The notes beneath the pieces were generated by a model that was not told where the DNA came from, did no database searches, and worked only from the letters and a program-made list of their open reading frames with translations. Position numbers and translations under genes: made by a program. Shown here piece by piece: positions 12,657-25,930 of a stretch of 64,000 nt of DNA; within the stretch, counting starts at the first letter, position 1; every line of letters begins with the position of its first letter. The DNA comes from Geosiphon pyriformis. Its lineage: Eukaryota > Glomeromycota > Glomeromycetes > Archaeosporales > Geosiphonaceae. The stretch covers positions 2,317,426 to 2,381,425 of the forward strand of contig JAAOMT010000128.1 in the NCBI GenBank assembly GCA_016748015.1. The letters run 5' to 3'.

Positions 12657-13569
12657 ATTTTTTTATTATTTAATATTAAAAACAAAAAAATTAACAAAAA
12701 ATTCTATTAATTTTTTAGTATTAATATATTATTATTTATAAAGTAAAAATAAAATAAAAACAAAAAACAAAAGATAATATAAATAACTAATAATATAGAT
12801 TATTAAAATATATAATATTAGAAATTCTGAAATTTTAATAATAATTTAAAGAAATTATAAAAATTATAAAAATTTTGTATTATAAAAATTTATATATATA
12901 ACAAAAATATTAAAAACAAAAAAAACAGACAAGTTTATTAAAATTAAGTTCAGTTTTTATCTTATTAAATAAATTTTACTAATTAATAATTTAATATTTA
13001 AAATTATTTTAATTTAAATAAAATCTATTAATTAAAACTATTTAAATTTTTAATTTTATAAGTTTATATTTATTTTGTTAAAACTTAATTATTTCTTTAT
13101 TAATATTAATAATATTAATACAATATTATTAACAATATTAAAACAATAATTTTTAATTATAATTATTAATAAGATATTAACTTTTTAATTTACTTTGTTT
13201 TATTTTATATTTATTAATTAATTAAAAAAAACTTTTAAATTACAATATTAAAAATTGTTTAGTAAAAAACATTAAAAAAATGTAAAATATAATTAAAAAA
13301 ACTAAAATTGTTTACTAAAAGAATAAAAAACATTAGAATAAACTAATTACTATATTAAAAAAATTAAATATTAAGTATTATTTATAATTAACATTAAATT
13401 TTTGCTTGTTATTAAAAAACTCAACTATTAAACTCTTTAAAAAAATCTTCAGATAAAATTATTATATTAAAAAATTATTAATTTAAGCACTTTATTACAT
13501 AAATTTAAATAAATTTAAAAGTTATTTATAATAATATTTTACTTTAAATATATTGGTTTTTTTTTTATC
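12566..13569. other. AT-rich island with a roughly 30-bp A run
   Basis: No gene. It starts beside the 5' end of LINE A and ends at the A-rich 3' tail of LINE B. An uninterrupted A run lies at about 12626-12655 after a T-rich stretch. Nothing else was recognised. Confidence 0.7.
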
Positions 13570-16500
13570 ATTTAATGAGTGAAGTCCAAAAGCGGCCTAG
13601 TATTATACATTACATCAATAATCTAAACTAGGTGTGAATCATCCATTTGCTACACATGACCAGCCACTCAGACCAATCAAGACAACACTAGACATCTATA
13701 TGAACAGATACTATGTCTCCAGTATTCAGAAAAAACAAACAAGATTTATAAAACTCAAAACTAATACCAAATACATCAGCAACACCCAATAATCTAACCA
13801 CTCCAGCCAAGAGCACCACAGGAAGACCAGAAACCAAAACAGGCATGGAACTATCATACTGAATTAGGCCACCTTTTTTCATAATAGCCCAGTGTTTGAT
13901 TCACACCAGCCAGATATTATCCCTAAATACAAAACAAAATTTACACACAAAAGACACAATATTCTGGGCCACAACTTTAGGGTTCTTAAAAACAGAAAGA
14001 GACTTTCGATACCACTCATTGAAAATAAAGTCTTTACACAAAACTGTACCAACAACAACATTAGAAACACAAATAAACAACAACTATGAAACACAAGAAA
14101 AATAGTGAGATAAATCTGACCATGTTTCCCAAACAGATGCATGATTCTCCATCAGCCGAGAATGACCAGCAATATCAAAAAGACAAGAAAAAACATGGTC
14201 TGAGACCTCAACATTACCACAAAACAAGCAAATTACACTGGGGTAACACCTATTATAGAGTCACTTGTACATTGCAACAGAGAGACAATAATGTAATGCC
14301 TTTATAAAATATGACCACAAGCCAGCAGTGGATGCATTAATAAAACCTGTAGCCAAGTGAGAATCAGAGTGCCACACCAACAAAGATTTGGACCAATCAA
14401 TATTAGCATGCAGACTGTCCACCACAACCTGGAAACCAAAACCAATCTTCCAATGCACATGGTTAATAGATCAAAAAATATTACGAACAAAATGTCTAGA
14501 ATTACCAGAAACAATTATGCCTCCAGCCCTAAGGAAGCATTTTTTAATCATGTGAAGTAAGTGCCAATCAGAGAAGGCAGCAGCCCTAGTAAGAACATCA
14601 GCATACTTATTGTTAGAGACTTCAGAGTGTTCTTTAACTTTAACCCAATTAACATCCAAATTTTTGTGATGAATAACATCAAAAATATGGCAACATTTAA
14701 CCCAATACTGATTCCTGAAATCTGGATAAGCCAGCACAGACTTTGATTTGCAAGCATTCAAAGCAGTCTGGCTGTTCAAAAACAAATTAACAGAACAAGA
14801 AGAAGGAATACACTTAAGAGCCAAAGCAATAGCTTGTAACTCTGCTATTATAAAAAAGACCAAACCAGAGACCCTCACACTTATACCCAGGTCAATGTCC
14901 TCAAAAAAGACAACAGCACCAGCAATTATACCAGAAGTTCTCAGACTATTCAAAGATCTATCTGTGTACACAGAAAGATGAGCAGTATCAATACACAACA
15001 AATTGACTCCAATAACATCAAAATTATGAGACCAAAAAATATTAAAAAAGAAGTAATCATTCAAAGATGAGAGACAAGCAGAAGGAGAAATCTCACCCCC
15101 AAAAAAACGAACAGAAAGCTCAAACCAGATGGGAACAAGGCCACAAGAGTTCAACTGTTTCCACTACTTAAAGGTTGCCCAACCAAAAACAGTACCATGC
15201 TTATCATACAGCTGGTCCACAAAGGCAACCCCATAACACCAAAGGAAAGAAACATACTTAAAATAATCATGCTTGTCAAAAACAAGAGACATAGAAGTAC
15301 CATCCCAAAAATGAAATATACTGGTTAGAAATCCTCCCAAGGATAAATCACACCCAGAAAAAATGCAGACCATACCAGCCAGAAAACTGTTTGAGGAGTT
15401 GATCCTGACTTGAACTGAAAATTGTAAAGGGTGTTAAGGACACCAGCTAAGAATCTGAAGATCATGATATCTGTAAAAAAATAACTGACCCAAAATACCC
15501 AATGAATTCACAAAGAAAACAAGAGATGTTAACTTGCTCTCAGTCTAAGATTGTTCAAAAGTCTTTAAACCATATAAAAAAAGATGATAGATTGTATCAG
15601 TGGAGAAATCAAGTAGAAGACCAGATTTAGATCTCAAGCCTTTGTGAACCAGAGCATTCTATTTATTACAAATGCTAATAGAAACAAAACTGAATTGAGT
15701 TCTATAACTGACAATAGGAAAAAAAACCACTGAAATCAAATATGCAAACTGTTTATTTGAGATTGCTTTTTTCAAGACAAGATTGACAAAAAACTGAACA
15801 TCTGAATGTGCCTTAACCAAGCTAAGTTTCAAAAAACCTTTAGAAGATAAGAAAATATCCAAATAACAATAAGATTCCTCTTTTTTGGTAACAAAAATAG
15901 GCAAACCACTGACAGTCAGATAAGGATTTGAAACCCAGCAATTAATAGGGATGGCCACAGTCTTGTTATTATTTATAAAAATGTCATTATAACTGAAGAA
16001 TTTACTAGCTACATTGAGAATGTATTGTGTAGCAGCCTGACTACTACCAATCCAAATTGTATCATCAACAAAAACACCAACAGCAAAAAATGAAGTTAAC
16101 CCAGCCTGAGATTCTGTTTGACCAGACTTGAAGATGAAATAAGAATTCAATCTGTAACCACAAACACTCTCCTGTCTTTTAACCTCATATAAAAGCAAAT
16201 CATAAAATATGCGCTAAAGAAAAGGCAAAAAAACTTCCTTTTAGTCCAATCTATTATGAACATAGTACTTATCAGTCAATCCAAAGTCTGTTATTACTCT
16301 GTTAACATGGTTATTGTGAATGCTACCAAAAAATCCAATAAATTTGTCACACATCTTAATTCTAACCAAACTTCTCTTGAGATGTATTTAACTAACAAAA
16401 TCATAAGCTTTATGCATATTCTGCAAAACCAGCCACAGTTCACAGTTTTTTTTCAAGGCATCCTTAACTACTGAGCTGATGGCAAAAATAGATGATTATG

Positions 16501-17936
16501 TCAATGTATCTTTTAAAACAAAGAAATTGTCCCCATGCAAAATCTCATGAGTGTTGCAAGCTGAAGAAATTTTATTCAAAAGAATTTTGAAGAGGATTTT
16601 ATAAGCCATTTCGATCAAAGCAATAGGATGGGTATTTGTGAGAACACTTTCTAATTTATATGGCTTAGGAATCATTGAAACTCAAGCTTCCCTCCAAGAT
16701 CCAAGTACTGATTCACAAGTCAGACACAGATTTAAGAGCACCAACAGCATATCCAAAACTGATTTGTTACAGTATTTTCACAATTCATTAGAGATGCCAA
16801 AGAAACCAGCTGTTTTTCTATCAGGCAGATTCGAAACTATAGCAAACATTTCATCAAAACCAATTAAACACATTACATCAGAAAATGCACCATCAAAAAC
16901 ATAATTCAAAAATTAATATTGGTGAATCCAATCATCAGAAATATCAGACACACCACCTCACATTTCCTAGTCCACCTTTCCATAATCTCATCTACCTTAG
17001 ACTTAACCAAATTAGACTCTAAGACCAACTCCTCATCTACAACTAAATAATCCAACACTACCTTGCAAAAAAAACACTCCAACACACTTCTGATGGTATA
17101 ACTCTTATCTAATTCAAAACTTTCTATTCTACTGGTAATGGTCTACTTGATATGAGATTCCTCAGCACATTTGGATTCTAGCAATTTTAAAAAATGGTAA
17201 GACTTCCTCACTTTTACCAGCCCAGAGTGAATAGTACCAAAATTAAATCCTGAAAAAAAAAGAGACTTTACCTCTACTGCATCTTTAGAATCAAGCCTGT
17301 TTCATATACCTAGCAATAAAGCAAAATCCACATTTGAAACCAAACAAGAAGCCTTTACCAGTCTGAATACCAACAACTTCAGCTTATGAAACCTAAAAGA
17401 TTCTTTGGTAAAAACACTGTCATAACCTTTAAACTATTTTTTTCTGAAAGTCCTATTGGCTGAGAAAACCATGACTTTATGAACAACATTCCACATCACA
17501 TCTGGATCTAAAGACCTCTTAGCCTTCATAAATGCATCTAAAAACATAGCAGTATTAGCAACTGTGACATCTCAAAATTCACATCACTTCTTTTTATTAG
17601 CATTTTTGATGTCAAACTTCTAACAATTTCTGTTCACTTGCTTGTACAGCAAGAACAGCTAAACATCCAGCAAACCACCCAGATCTACAGAGACAGAAAT
17701 AGCCATGTGATTGGTATCAAAATAATTCTCAACACTAGTCACATTGTGACTCACCATTGCATTGACCAAATTCAAAGAAATGAACATGTAATTAATTGTC
17801 TTAGCAACACCATGAGAATTGTACCATGTTAATATCTTATTAAACAAGCTTTCAGCCAAAGCATTGACCAGGCCCAAATTAAAGCACTTCCTGAAACTAG
17901 CACACTTATGAAAATCATCTTTATTGAAGTCACTGC

Positions 17937-18918
17937 TGTTACCGGAGGTTTTTGGTCTCTTCTTAGCTCTTGTATGTTTGTTGTAATGCTGTTAATTCAT
18001 GACTATAGGAAGTATTTGAATCTCTGATAACTGAATTTTCTCTTCAAATTATTTCCTATAATTTGAACTGCTGGGCTTATAAGTGGAATGGCCAATTCCT
18101 TGCCAGTTACTTTATGTAGTTATGTTGTAGTAAATGTCAACTCTTTCCCAGGAATTGCTCGTCTGAAAGCTCACTAAAAAATGTGTAGTTACTTTGCTGT
18201 AAAAGTCAACTCTTCTACAAGAATCTTGTCTGTAGGCTACCCTAATAATTATAATAAAAAAATAAAAAAAATAAAAAAAATATAAAAGAAATAGGATTTT
18301 ATCAAGGGAAACGTTTTCTATCCAGGTCTGGAGTCACTAACAGTTTTACTGAAATTGGTAGCTAATCAATTTCAAAACATTAGTTGGGTTTTGAGAATTT
18401 TCCAAGTGCAATAATTTAAAGAATTTGGTTTTTTCGAATTATTTGATATTTATTTCTTTTTGTGTGTGTAGAAATGGTTCTAAGTGATAAATTTAAAGTA
18501 AGATATATTTTCTCAAAGAGAGGAGCTCTTTTTTTATACAACTTGTTGTAACACTATTCCATGAACTTGAACTTTGCTCTTTTCTACAATTTCGCTGAAC
18601 TAAAGATACATTTCGGTGAACTACAAGTTATTTTTGCAAACTATTAAATATTTCAGTAAACTATCAATTATTTCAGTAAATTTCTACAAATTTTGGTGAA
18701 CTTTTGAATGTTACATATTTTGGGGTATTGCATGATTGATCATTGCACTTAGGTTACATTTGTGTTATGTACAAATTAGGTTATTAATTAAATGATAATT
18801 TTGGACATTTTGCTAATGTAATAAGTGATAATTTGAAACAATAATATATGCTAATTAATGATAAAATTTATAAGAGTAATTTTATGCTAAACAATATCTC
18901 TAATTTTGTCTGGTAACA
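17937..18918 (-). repeat. LTR element B, 3' LTR
   Basis: 982-bp LTR matching 23114-24096 with scattered substitutions. TGTTAC/GTAACA inverted ends. It contains a short tandem array (about 18590-18710) of units like TTTCRGTGAACTA. Confidence 0.95.
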
Positions 18919-18934
18919 TAACTTTCTCCTCAAA
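18919..18934 (-). promoter_or_regulatory. Polypurine tract of LTR element B
   Basis: On the element strand a purine-rich run (GAGGAGAAAG, then TTA) abuts the 3' LTR. Position and composition fit a plus-strand primer. Confidence 0.6.
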
Positions 18935-19299
18935 ACTGAGCTCTGTCAAAGTCCAAGTATTGTCTGTAATTTCCAGATAATAATTCAAAATTATTGAAAA
19001 AATTTGGTCTGAAAATTGTTGAAATTTCAGTTCTGTGAACTTTCCAATGTATTGAATCTTCAAGAGTTGTAAAAAACAACTCGGACTTTTTTTGTTCTTT
19101 CTGGGATGTAAATATTTGGGATTGAGATATTATGTTTCAAGCAGATTTGTTCATTGGACTCAAAAATTTGTTAGGTGGTTGTTGGCTTTGAGCAGGTATA
19201 GATTTCAGGGTGTTCTCCAAAAGGTAAAATAGTGATTGATTGGGGAAGGCATAAAATCTGGTGAGACTCATTCTGTTCATTGAGAGCTATGTTTACTGA

Positions 19300-22200
19300 A
19301 ACTGTAAATTGTCCAGTTGAACCAAAATCTTGTATTCCTTTTTCACTTTTTCCTAATTGTTTTTTTTGATTGATTAACTATAAACTCGAAATGTTAATTA
19401 GGGGTAGATAAATAGCTTGGGCAATTTTTTCAGCATGTTCAATCTTGAATGGTTTGTCAGTTTCATTTTAAAGCATCACTGTAATGTCTCCAGTATATCC
19501 AGCATCAATTATTCCTCCTCTGACATTGATTTTTTTGCTTGCCAGAGAGGACCAGAAGGCAATTTGAACCATTGCTCTTGGCAGGATTTTGAGAACAATT
19601 TTGAGATTGATTTTTGTGAGAGATTTGGGTTTGAGAACAAGAGTATCCTTGTCTGGATATCTTAGGTCATATCCAGCATCAATTTCATGTGCTTTTTCAG
19701 GTTTTATTCCTTGTCCATTGTTGTTGAAGTATTTGAATTGTAAGGCAGGCTGATTTTCAATGAGATAGATGGGTGTTGCTTCAATTTCTTCTGTTGCTTT
19801 AGGTTCTCCAAATTCAATTTCATTTTCATCATTTTCACTAGGCAGGGGAATGCTAAGAGCATAGCATTCAGGGCACCATTGCTCATCACAAGGCATTATG
19901 CATTCTTCATGCAATTTAACATTCATTTGCTCTAGCCGTTGAGCTTGAGCTTCTTTGGTCGGGTAAGTGTGACTGGCAATTTGGTGATATACTTCTACTT
20001 CATCTTTGTAGTTGTATCCAGTGATTTCAAAGGTGTATGCAATGTATTTTGATTCTTTCATTTGACGAACATTTTCTTGAGTGGCTCCATTGATTAAAGC
20101 CATTGCTAGATTGAAAATCATTTTGGCATCATGAGGGTAATGGTACAGTTTGTTGAGGGCACTGTTGTAAGCACCATCAAAAGGGGTTTCTCTTTTGACT
20201 TTTTCTGAAATTGATAAAGCATATTGGCAGGTTTGATCGCAGACTCCTCCTCTTATTGCTACATCAATCCAATTGCATTCTTCTGGTAGCATATCTCCAC
20301 AAGTCAAACAAGAGATGTTGTCCCATTTTCCGCTTTTTTTTATTAGATAGCCCCATTGTTCTCTGTGACAAGTCTTACAGTAATAACAAATATGATTTTC
20401 ATATTCTTCTTTAGGTAAAATGCAGGCTCCCATTGAGAAGAGTTTCTTGTGGCAGTCCTTGCATTTGAGTGGAATATAAGGGCATCATTTCTTTGGTTCT
20501 GGTTTAGAATATGGGATGTTCCATCCAGGGGTTTCTGGTTCCTCTGAATATGAGTTTGTTGCAAAATATGTTTGCTTAGTTTCTTCAGCCCAGTTAGATG
20601 TTGATTCAAGTGCCATAAATATTTCAACTACAGGTTTTTCTTTCTCTTCTTCAAATTCGAAGACAGGGGCTTTCTCTGATCATTTGTTGAATATATCACA
20701 AGTAGTGGGTACTTGGGCATGTTGTCCTTGATAGGAGAGTTGTAATTTTTGGGTTTCCCAGTCTAATTTTGCATTGGCTTTTTGGAGCCAATCATTTTCG
20801 ACAAGGGCTTGATACTAGGGCATGTCCATTATAAGAACTTTGACTGATATGGTGATTCCATCAAGAGTGAATGAAAAATTGTCAATTTCTCCTACTGGAG
20901 TCTTTTTCATGCCATCGGCAGTAACAATTACTGTTTGAGCTGGTCGGTCAACATTTTTTTTTAACTGTTGCATCAACTGGTAGGTGATAATGCTTTCGGC
21001 AGATCCACTGTCTAGGATCAAGCGAATTGCCTTTTCTTTGACTTCTGCTTTAGTGTACATAGCAGTGATTGCTTTTTGTTTGTTGGCGGCTGTATTGCTA
21101 AGCAGAAATAGTGACTCATTTGCTTCGAACTTAAAAGAGAATATATCTGAAAGGTTGGCATTTTCAGCAATTCTGGCTGGTGGGATTGTGGTAGGAGTAT
21201 AGGAAGGGTTTTGTTGTTGTATTGCAGCTCTACCTTCTGAAAGTGCAGTATGATGAAAATCCTGTTCTTCTGGCATCATAAGATAATTAGGTTGAGTATA
21301 ATAGTAGTTGGGTTTTGGTTGAGCTGAATTTTGGAGAACCAATTGGTTGTTTGAATTGATTCTATTGTTGTTTACTTGGTATTGGTTTTGTGGTGTGAAC
21401 TGATTTTGCGAACTCAATTTTCAAGCAGGTATTTGGTAATGTTGAATGGGTTGTCGATACTGTTGTTGTATTGGCTGTGGAGCAGGTTGATAGTAGTCAG
21501 TTTGATATTGTGGTTTCGGTAGATAGTAAGCTGGTGATAGTGGTGATTGGTAATAAGATTGTTGTGGCAAAGAGTAATGTTGATTACTTCTGTTTTGTTG
21601 GTCTCTTTGTAATTTCCTACAATCTCATTTCCAGTGTCCTGGAATTTCACAATAATGACAATTTTGAGGTTGGTTGTTAGATGGTGATCCAAAATTGTTT
21701 TGATTGCATCGTTGTGGGGGTTAGTATCTTTGTGGTTGTTGTGATTGCTGTGGCTGCTGTTGTTGCTGTTGGTTGGTAAAGTAGTTTTCAACTTTCTTGG
21801 TTAATTGGTCAATCTTTTTTTCAGCTGTTGAGCTGGTTTCTCCAATAGCCAGGTTAACAAGTTTGGTACGGTTGGCTTCTTCCATGGCTATTTCATAGTT
21901 TTTTGTCTGTTAAATAGCAGTGGCTAAATCTTCTGGCACATGTGGGCAAACTTTCTTGATAAGTTTGTCTTTTAGTCCAGCAATGAATTGATCCAAGATT
22001 TGTGCATTAAAGTAGTATTCATTTGTTTTCAATTGGCAAATCCTTCTAAGCAGTTTGTTAAACTTCTCAAGATAGGTTATAACTGATTCACTTGGTTCTT
22101 GCTTGATATTTCAGAACCAATTTCAAAGGGTAATGGAAGTGTTATTGTTAGTGAACTGTTCTAGAAAAGCAGTTTTGAATGCTTTCCAGTCTTCTAATGG

Positions 22201-23112
22201 AGCTTTTAAGTTTTCAAACCATTTACCAGCCATTTCTTATAAGAAGTATGGAATTGTTTTTAACATTCTGGCAGCATTCCAACCATTTGCATCTCCTGCT
22301 TTTGAGACTTTGTCAAGCCATTCTTGAGAACTGGTTTCACTGTCTTCTCCTGTGAACTCAGAGATTTTTGCGATATATGTGGAGGCCATTTTTTCTTCAT
22401 TTTCTAAGTCTTTTGTTTCTTGTTCTGATTTGGTCTCTTCACTTTGATTTTCTGCTAAGTAGTTAATAAGGTTTGTGCTGGTTAATATTGGTTCCTGTTG
22501 TTGAATAGAGCTTTTGGGTGACTAAAAATCTTCTATTCTTAAAAACCAAATAAATGGTAAGTTTGGTGTTTGTGGTTGAGCAAGTGAAGCTAAAAATGGT
22601 GTAATTGAGAGTGGTAATTTAAAGCTGGTTTCTTGTTCTGGAGTTTGTAAATGTTTGGCAGTGGTTTTAGGTGTATTGGGAGTAGTTCTGAGTTTTTGTT
22701 TCCTTTTTTCTTTTCTTTTTTCTGTTTCCAATTCAAAACCAAGAGAAAATTTCTGTTCTACTGGGTAATTCTCTTCACAATACTGAATGATATTGAAGTT
22801 GAGTTCTTGGAAATATGTTTCAAGTGTTTGACTGTTAAAATCCTGAGTGTTTAGATGAGAGTGATGTACTAAGCTTTCATATAAGTTGTATCTAACTTCT
22901 AAAATGTTGTAATCTCCAAAAAGATAATTGTTGATACGATTTTTAATGTACTGGTAAAGTGTTTTTTTGAATGTTTCAATTTCTTTTGGGATGTCAAATC
23001 TTTGCTTGTAGTGGATGTAGATTGACTGATAATACTCTAGAGTTCTTGAATCTGTTTGAGTCGCCACTTTTGAAGTTGTTGTCACTGTGTTATTTCTATG
23101 GAAGAGCACCAA
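19300..23112 (-). pseudogene. LTR element B polyprotein: Gag, CCHC, retropepsin, Cys-rich, dUTPase
   Basis: One frame from 23112 to 19468 (over 1,200 codons) without a detected indel, broken only by in-frame stops. Gag: 23112 to about 21670. CCHC knuckle (CHYCEIPGHWK, stop, DC) near 21662-21620. A Gln-rich stretch precedes the retropepsin, whose active site LILDSGSAES is near 21015-20985. A Cys-rich region follows at 20433-20220 (CYYCKTC, CLTCGD). dUTPase: motif 1 DAGYDL near 19680, motif 2 SSLASKK, motif 3 GGIIDAGYTGDI, motif 4 AEKIAQAIY and motif 5 GIQDFGSTG at 19338-19307; the last two lie after a stop. No N-terminal ATG was found. dUTPase hydrolyses dUTP and may limit uracil in cDNA. Confidence 0.8.
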
Positions 23113-23113
23113 A

Positions 23114-24096
23114 TGTTACTAGAGGTTTTTGGTCTCTTCTTAGCTCTTGTATGTTTGTTGTAATGCTGTTAATTCACGACTATGGGAAGTGTTTGAACCT
23201 CTGATAACTGAATTTTCTCTTCAAATTATTTCCTATAATTTGAACTGCTGGGTTTATAAGTGAAATGGCCAATTCCTTGCCAGTTACTTTATGTAGTTAT
23301 GTTGTAGTAAACATCAACTCTTTTCCAGGAATTGCTTGTCTGGAAGCTCACTAAAAAATGTGTAATTACTTTGCTGTAAAAGTCAACTCTTTTACAGGAA
23401 TCTTGTTTGTAGGCTACCCTAATAATTATAATAAGAAAATAAAAGAAAATAAAAAAAATGTAAAAGAAATAGGATTTTATTAAGGGAAACGTTTTCTATC
23501 CAGGCCTGGAGTCACTAACAGTTTTACTAAAATTGGTAGCTAATCAATTTCAAAATGTTAGTTGGGTTTTGAGGATTTTCCAAGTGCAATAATTTAAAGA
23601 ATTTGATTTTTTCAAATTATTTGATATTTATTTCTTTTTGTGTGTGTAGAAATGGTTCTAAGTGATAAATCTAAAGTAAGATATATTTTCTCAAAGAGAG
23701 GAGCTCTTCTTTTATACAACTTGTTGTAACACTATTCCATGAACTTGAACTTTGCTTTTTTCTACAATTTCGCTGAACTAAAGATATATTTTGGCGAACT
23801 ACAAGTTATTTCTGCAAACTATTAGATATTTCAGTGAACTATCAATTATTTCAGCAAATTTCTACAAATTTCGGTGAACTTTTGAATGTTACATATTTCG
23901 GGGTATTGCATGATTGATCATTGCACTTAGATTACATTTGTGTTATGTACAAATTGGGTTATTAATTAAATGATAATTTTGGACATTTTGCTAATGTAAT
24001 AAGTGATAATTTGAAACAATAATATATGCTAATTAATGATAAAATTTATAAGAGTAATTTCATGCTAAACAATATCTCTAATTTTGTCTGGTAACA
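23114..24096 (-). repeat. LTR element B, 5' LTR
   Basis: 983-bp partner of 17937-18918. Just inside it, on the element strand, is TTTGGTGCTCTTCC (23113-23100), a candidate primer-binding site starting TGG two bases from the LTR. The same TTTGGTGCT is found at element C. Confidence 0.95.
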
Positions 24097-24541
24097 CCAC
24101 TAAGAATCACAAAAAAAGACTCATTCACAGCTTTTACAATAAGAGAATTAATGTTACCAGCTTAAGAGAACTAAACCACTGAAAAAACACCAGCATACAG
24201 CCCCAAAATCATCACAGAAAGCTTATTCTTGAAAAGCAACTTAACAGAAAGGATCTGACCAAACACCTCAAAAACTTTGCACACATGACTAACCAAAGAA
24301 TTGTTCATAATAATAGCAATGCCTGAACCCAAGTAACCAGAATCTACACCAGAAGTGAAAACACAGATACCATCAAACTTGTTTATGATCCATGGATAGA
24401 CTTTATCTTTTAATTTAGTCTCAGTAATAATGAAAACCAAATTGTTTATTTCCTTATGCCAACAAATTATATCTCCCTGCTTTGCAGGATTGTTTATTTT
24501 TCTAATGTTGCAAGTGACAACTTTTCAGATTTTATCACTCA

Positions 24542-25899
24542 TTAAGAAAAAAGAGAGGTAGAAACTGAACCAGCATTGTACATTTTAGCCAAAAGACTCA
24601 TAACTGTGATTGAAAGATTGTTTAATGTTTTCTCCATTTTCAAGATAACTGAAGATTCAAAAACCACCACTTCTACAACAGTCTTATCACCAGTGACCAC
24701 ACCTGAACTCTCACTCATTACTATATCTGCTTCTTGATTCTGTAATGAAGGAGTCACCAATGGCTGATGTCTAGAGCTAAGCTGGAAAACCATTGGTCCA
24801 GGTGTATCCCACTTTTTAGCCAGCATATCAACACACTCTGTAAGGCTGATGAGACTGTGCTCAAGAGCAGCAAACTTATCATTTAATTCCAAAGACACCA
24901 GCAGAATAGACTTTATCTTTGAAGAAGAGCCAGCATTTAACAAAACATTCCAAACAGAGAAAAGAGAAAGAGAAGACCCACTAGCAATCCATGCTCACGA
25001 AATACTACTAAAGAAAACTGGACAAGCAACTACATGGCATCCTTTTCAATTAGGATGGACCACTTAGCTGTGACCAAATTAGCATAATCTGATTGCTCAA
25101 ATTCCACCACTGCTTTCTGCCACAGCTCCACCAATTGCATCTTGATCGACTTAATTATGCCAAACTTAGATAGTGCAGTATGCACAGCCTTAGTTGATGT
25201 ACCAATTAGAATTTCCTTTAACACCACAGTCTGATCTGAATGTCCAGATGATTTTTTGAGATCAGAGTTTACTAAAATCTTCACTTTTTCAGCCTTTTTA
25301 GAAGTCTGCACCAAACTTGATTCAGAAATGAACATTGCTTTGATAATCCCAGCAAATTTTGAGGAGGTAGAGGCCTCTCCAAAACCATTGATCTTTGAAA
25401 ACAACTTTCTGACTACTTGAAGCTTTTTTTGAAAAGATTTTCCAACCACCTTGTTCAAACCAATATTCAAAGTGAAAGATTTATAAACAGAGATGTTGAC
25501 CAGATTTTTTAAAGGTGGGGGGAGTTCCAATGAAGCATCTAAAAGAATATTATTTTCATTGTCATTTAAAGAAAAATTAATTTTGCCCAAAGGCTTGCCC
25601 AATGTTTTCTTGGTTTTAACTTTTGAGCCAGTAGATATTTGATCAGAATCACCAGCAATAGCACTACTTTCACCATAATTAAAACTGGTCTCTTCTATCA
25701 GACATTTTTTCTCCATATTAATGCTATTAGACTTAGTAGTGTTACCAGTCTCTAAACCTCATAAGTGACTAACCTAAATCTTAGGACCAACAATCTTACC
25801 ACCAGAACCATTCTCTAAAACACCATCTCTTCTTTTTTTCTTTAAAAGAACAGATCTAAAGCCATTACTAGAACCAGAAACCTTAGCAGCCTTCTTCAT
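24542..25899 (-). pseudogene. LINE B ORF1 (RNA-binding protein)
   Basis: The likely ATG is near 25899 (MKKAAKVSGSSNG). A long segment at 25716-25030 has an RRM-like stretch (VVLKEI, then KAVVEF) matching LINEs A and D. The C-terminal part at 24943-24542 is present, but the CCHC region seen in LINE A is missing, so about 0.5 kb appears deleted near 25030-24943. The ORF ends in TAATGA, which overlaps the ORF2 ATG; relatives have CAATGA, so the TAA is probably a mutated Gln codon. Inactive. Confidence 0.65.
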
Positions 25900-25930
25900 A
25901 ACAGCAATACTACAGCCAATAGTGGTCTCG

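Larger units (their letters stand above)
17937..24096 (-). mobile_element. LTR element B: Gag-protease-dUTPase, no RT or integrase
   Basis: Two LTRs of 982 and 983 bp (17937-18918 and 23114-24096), both starting TGTTAC and ending GTAACA, flank 4.2 kb of internal DNA. The internal frame encodes Gag with a CCHC knuckle, a retropepsin, a Cys-rich region and a dUTPase; then comes a short unrecognised stretch and a purine tract against the 3' LTR. RT, RNase H and integrase are absent, so it would need another element's enzymes. It sits inside LINE B. The flanking 4 bp (CTGC at 17933-17936, CCAC at 24097-24100) may be a diverged 4-bp target duplication. Confidence 0.85.
13688..24542 (-). pseudogene. 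LINE B ORF2, interrupted (endonuclease, RT, RNase H)
   Basis: Coordinates include the inserted LTR element 17937-24096. Endonuclease N-terminal half: 24540-24097 (ITETKLKDK, MNNSLVSHV). It continues at 17930-17640 and through a linker to about 16920. RT: 16870-15660, with an intact FVDDT box near 16060. RNase H and later: 15154-14471, with YTDRS in place of YTDGS and LNSQ in place of SDSQ. The C-terminal segment reaches 13688. Several frame changes and many stops. Confidence 0.75.
13570..25930 (-). mobile_element. LINE B, near full-length, split by LTR element B
   Basis: Same architecture as LINE A. Its two parts are 24097-25930 (ORF1 and ORF2 N-terminus) and 13570-17936 (rest of ORF2 and 3' UTR). 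The split falls inside the endonuclease domain: the right part runs to about the first half of the domain (ending near the GDFN position) and the left part continues with KCFNLGLVNAL. Removing 17937-24096 restores the LINE order. The 3' end carries AATGAGTGAAGTCCA on the plus strand at 13574-13588. Confidence 0.85.

Noticed and set aside
21414-21791. 125-codon frame rich in Asn and His on the minus strand
   Set aside because: It is an out-of-frame reading of the Gln-rich part of the element B Gag, which lies in the frame of the flanking Gag and protease.
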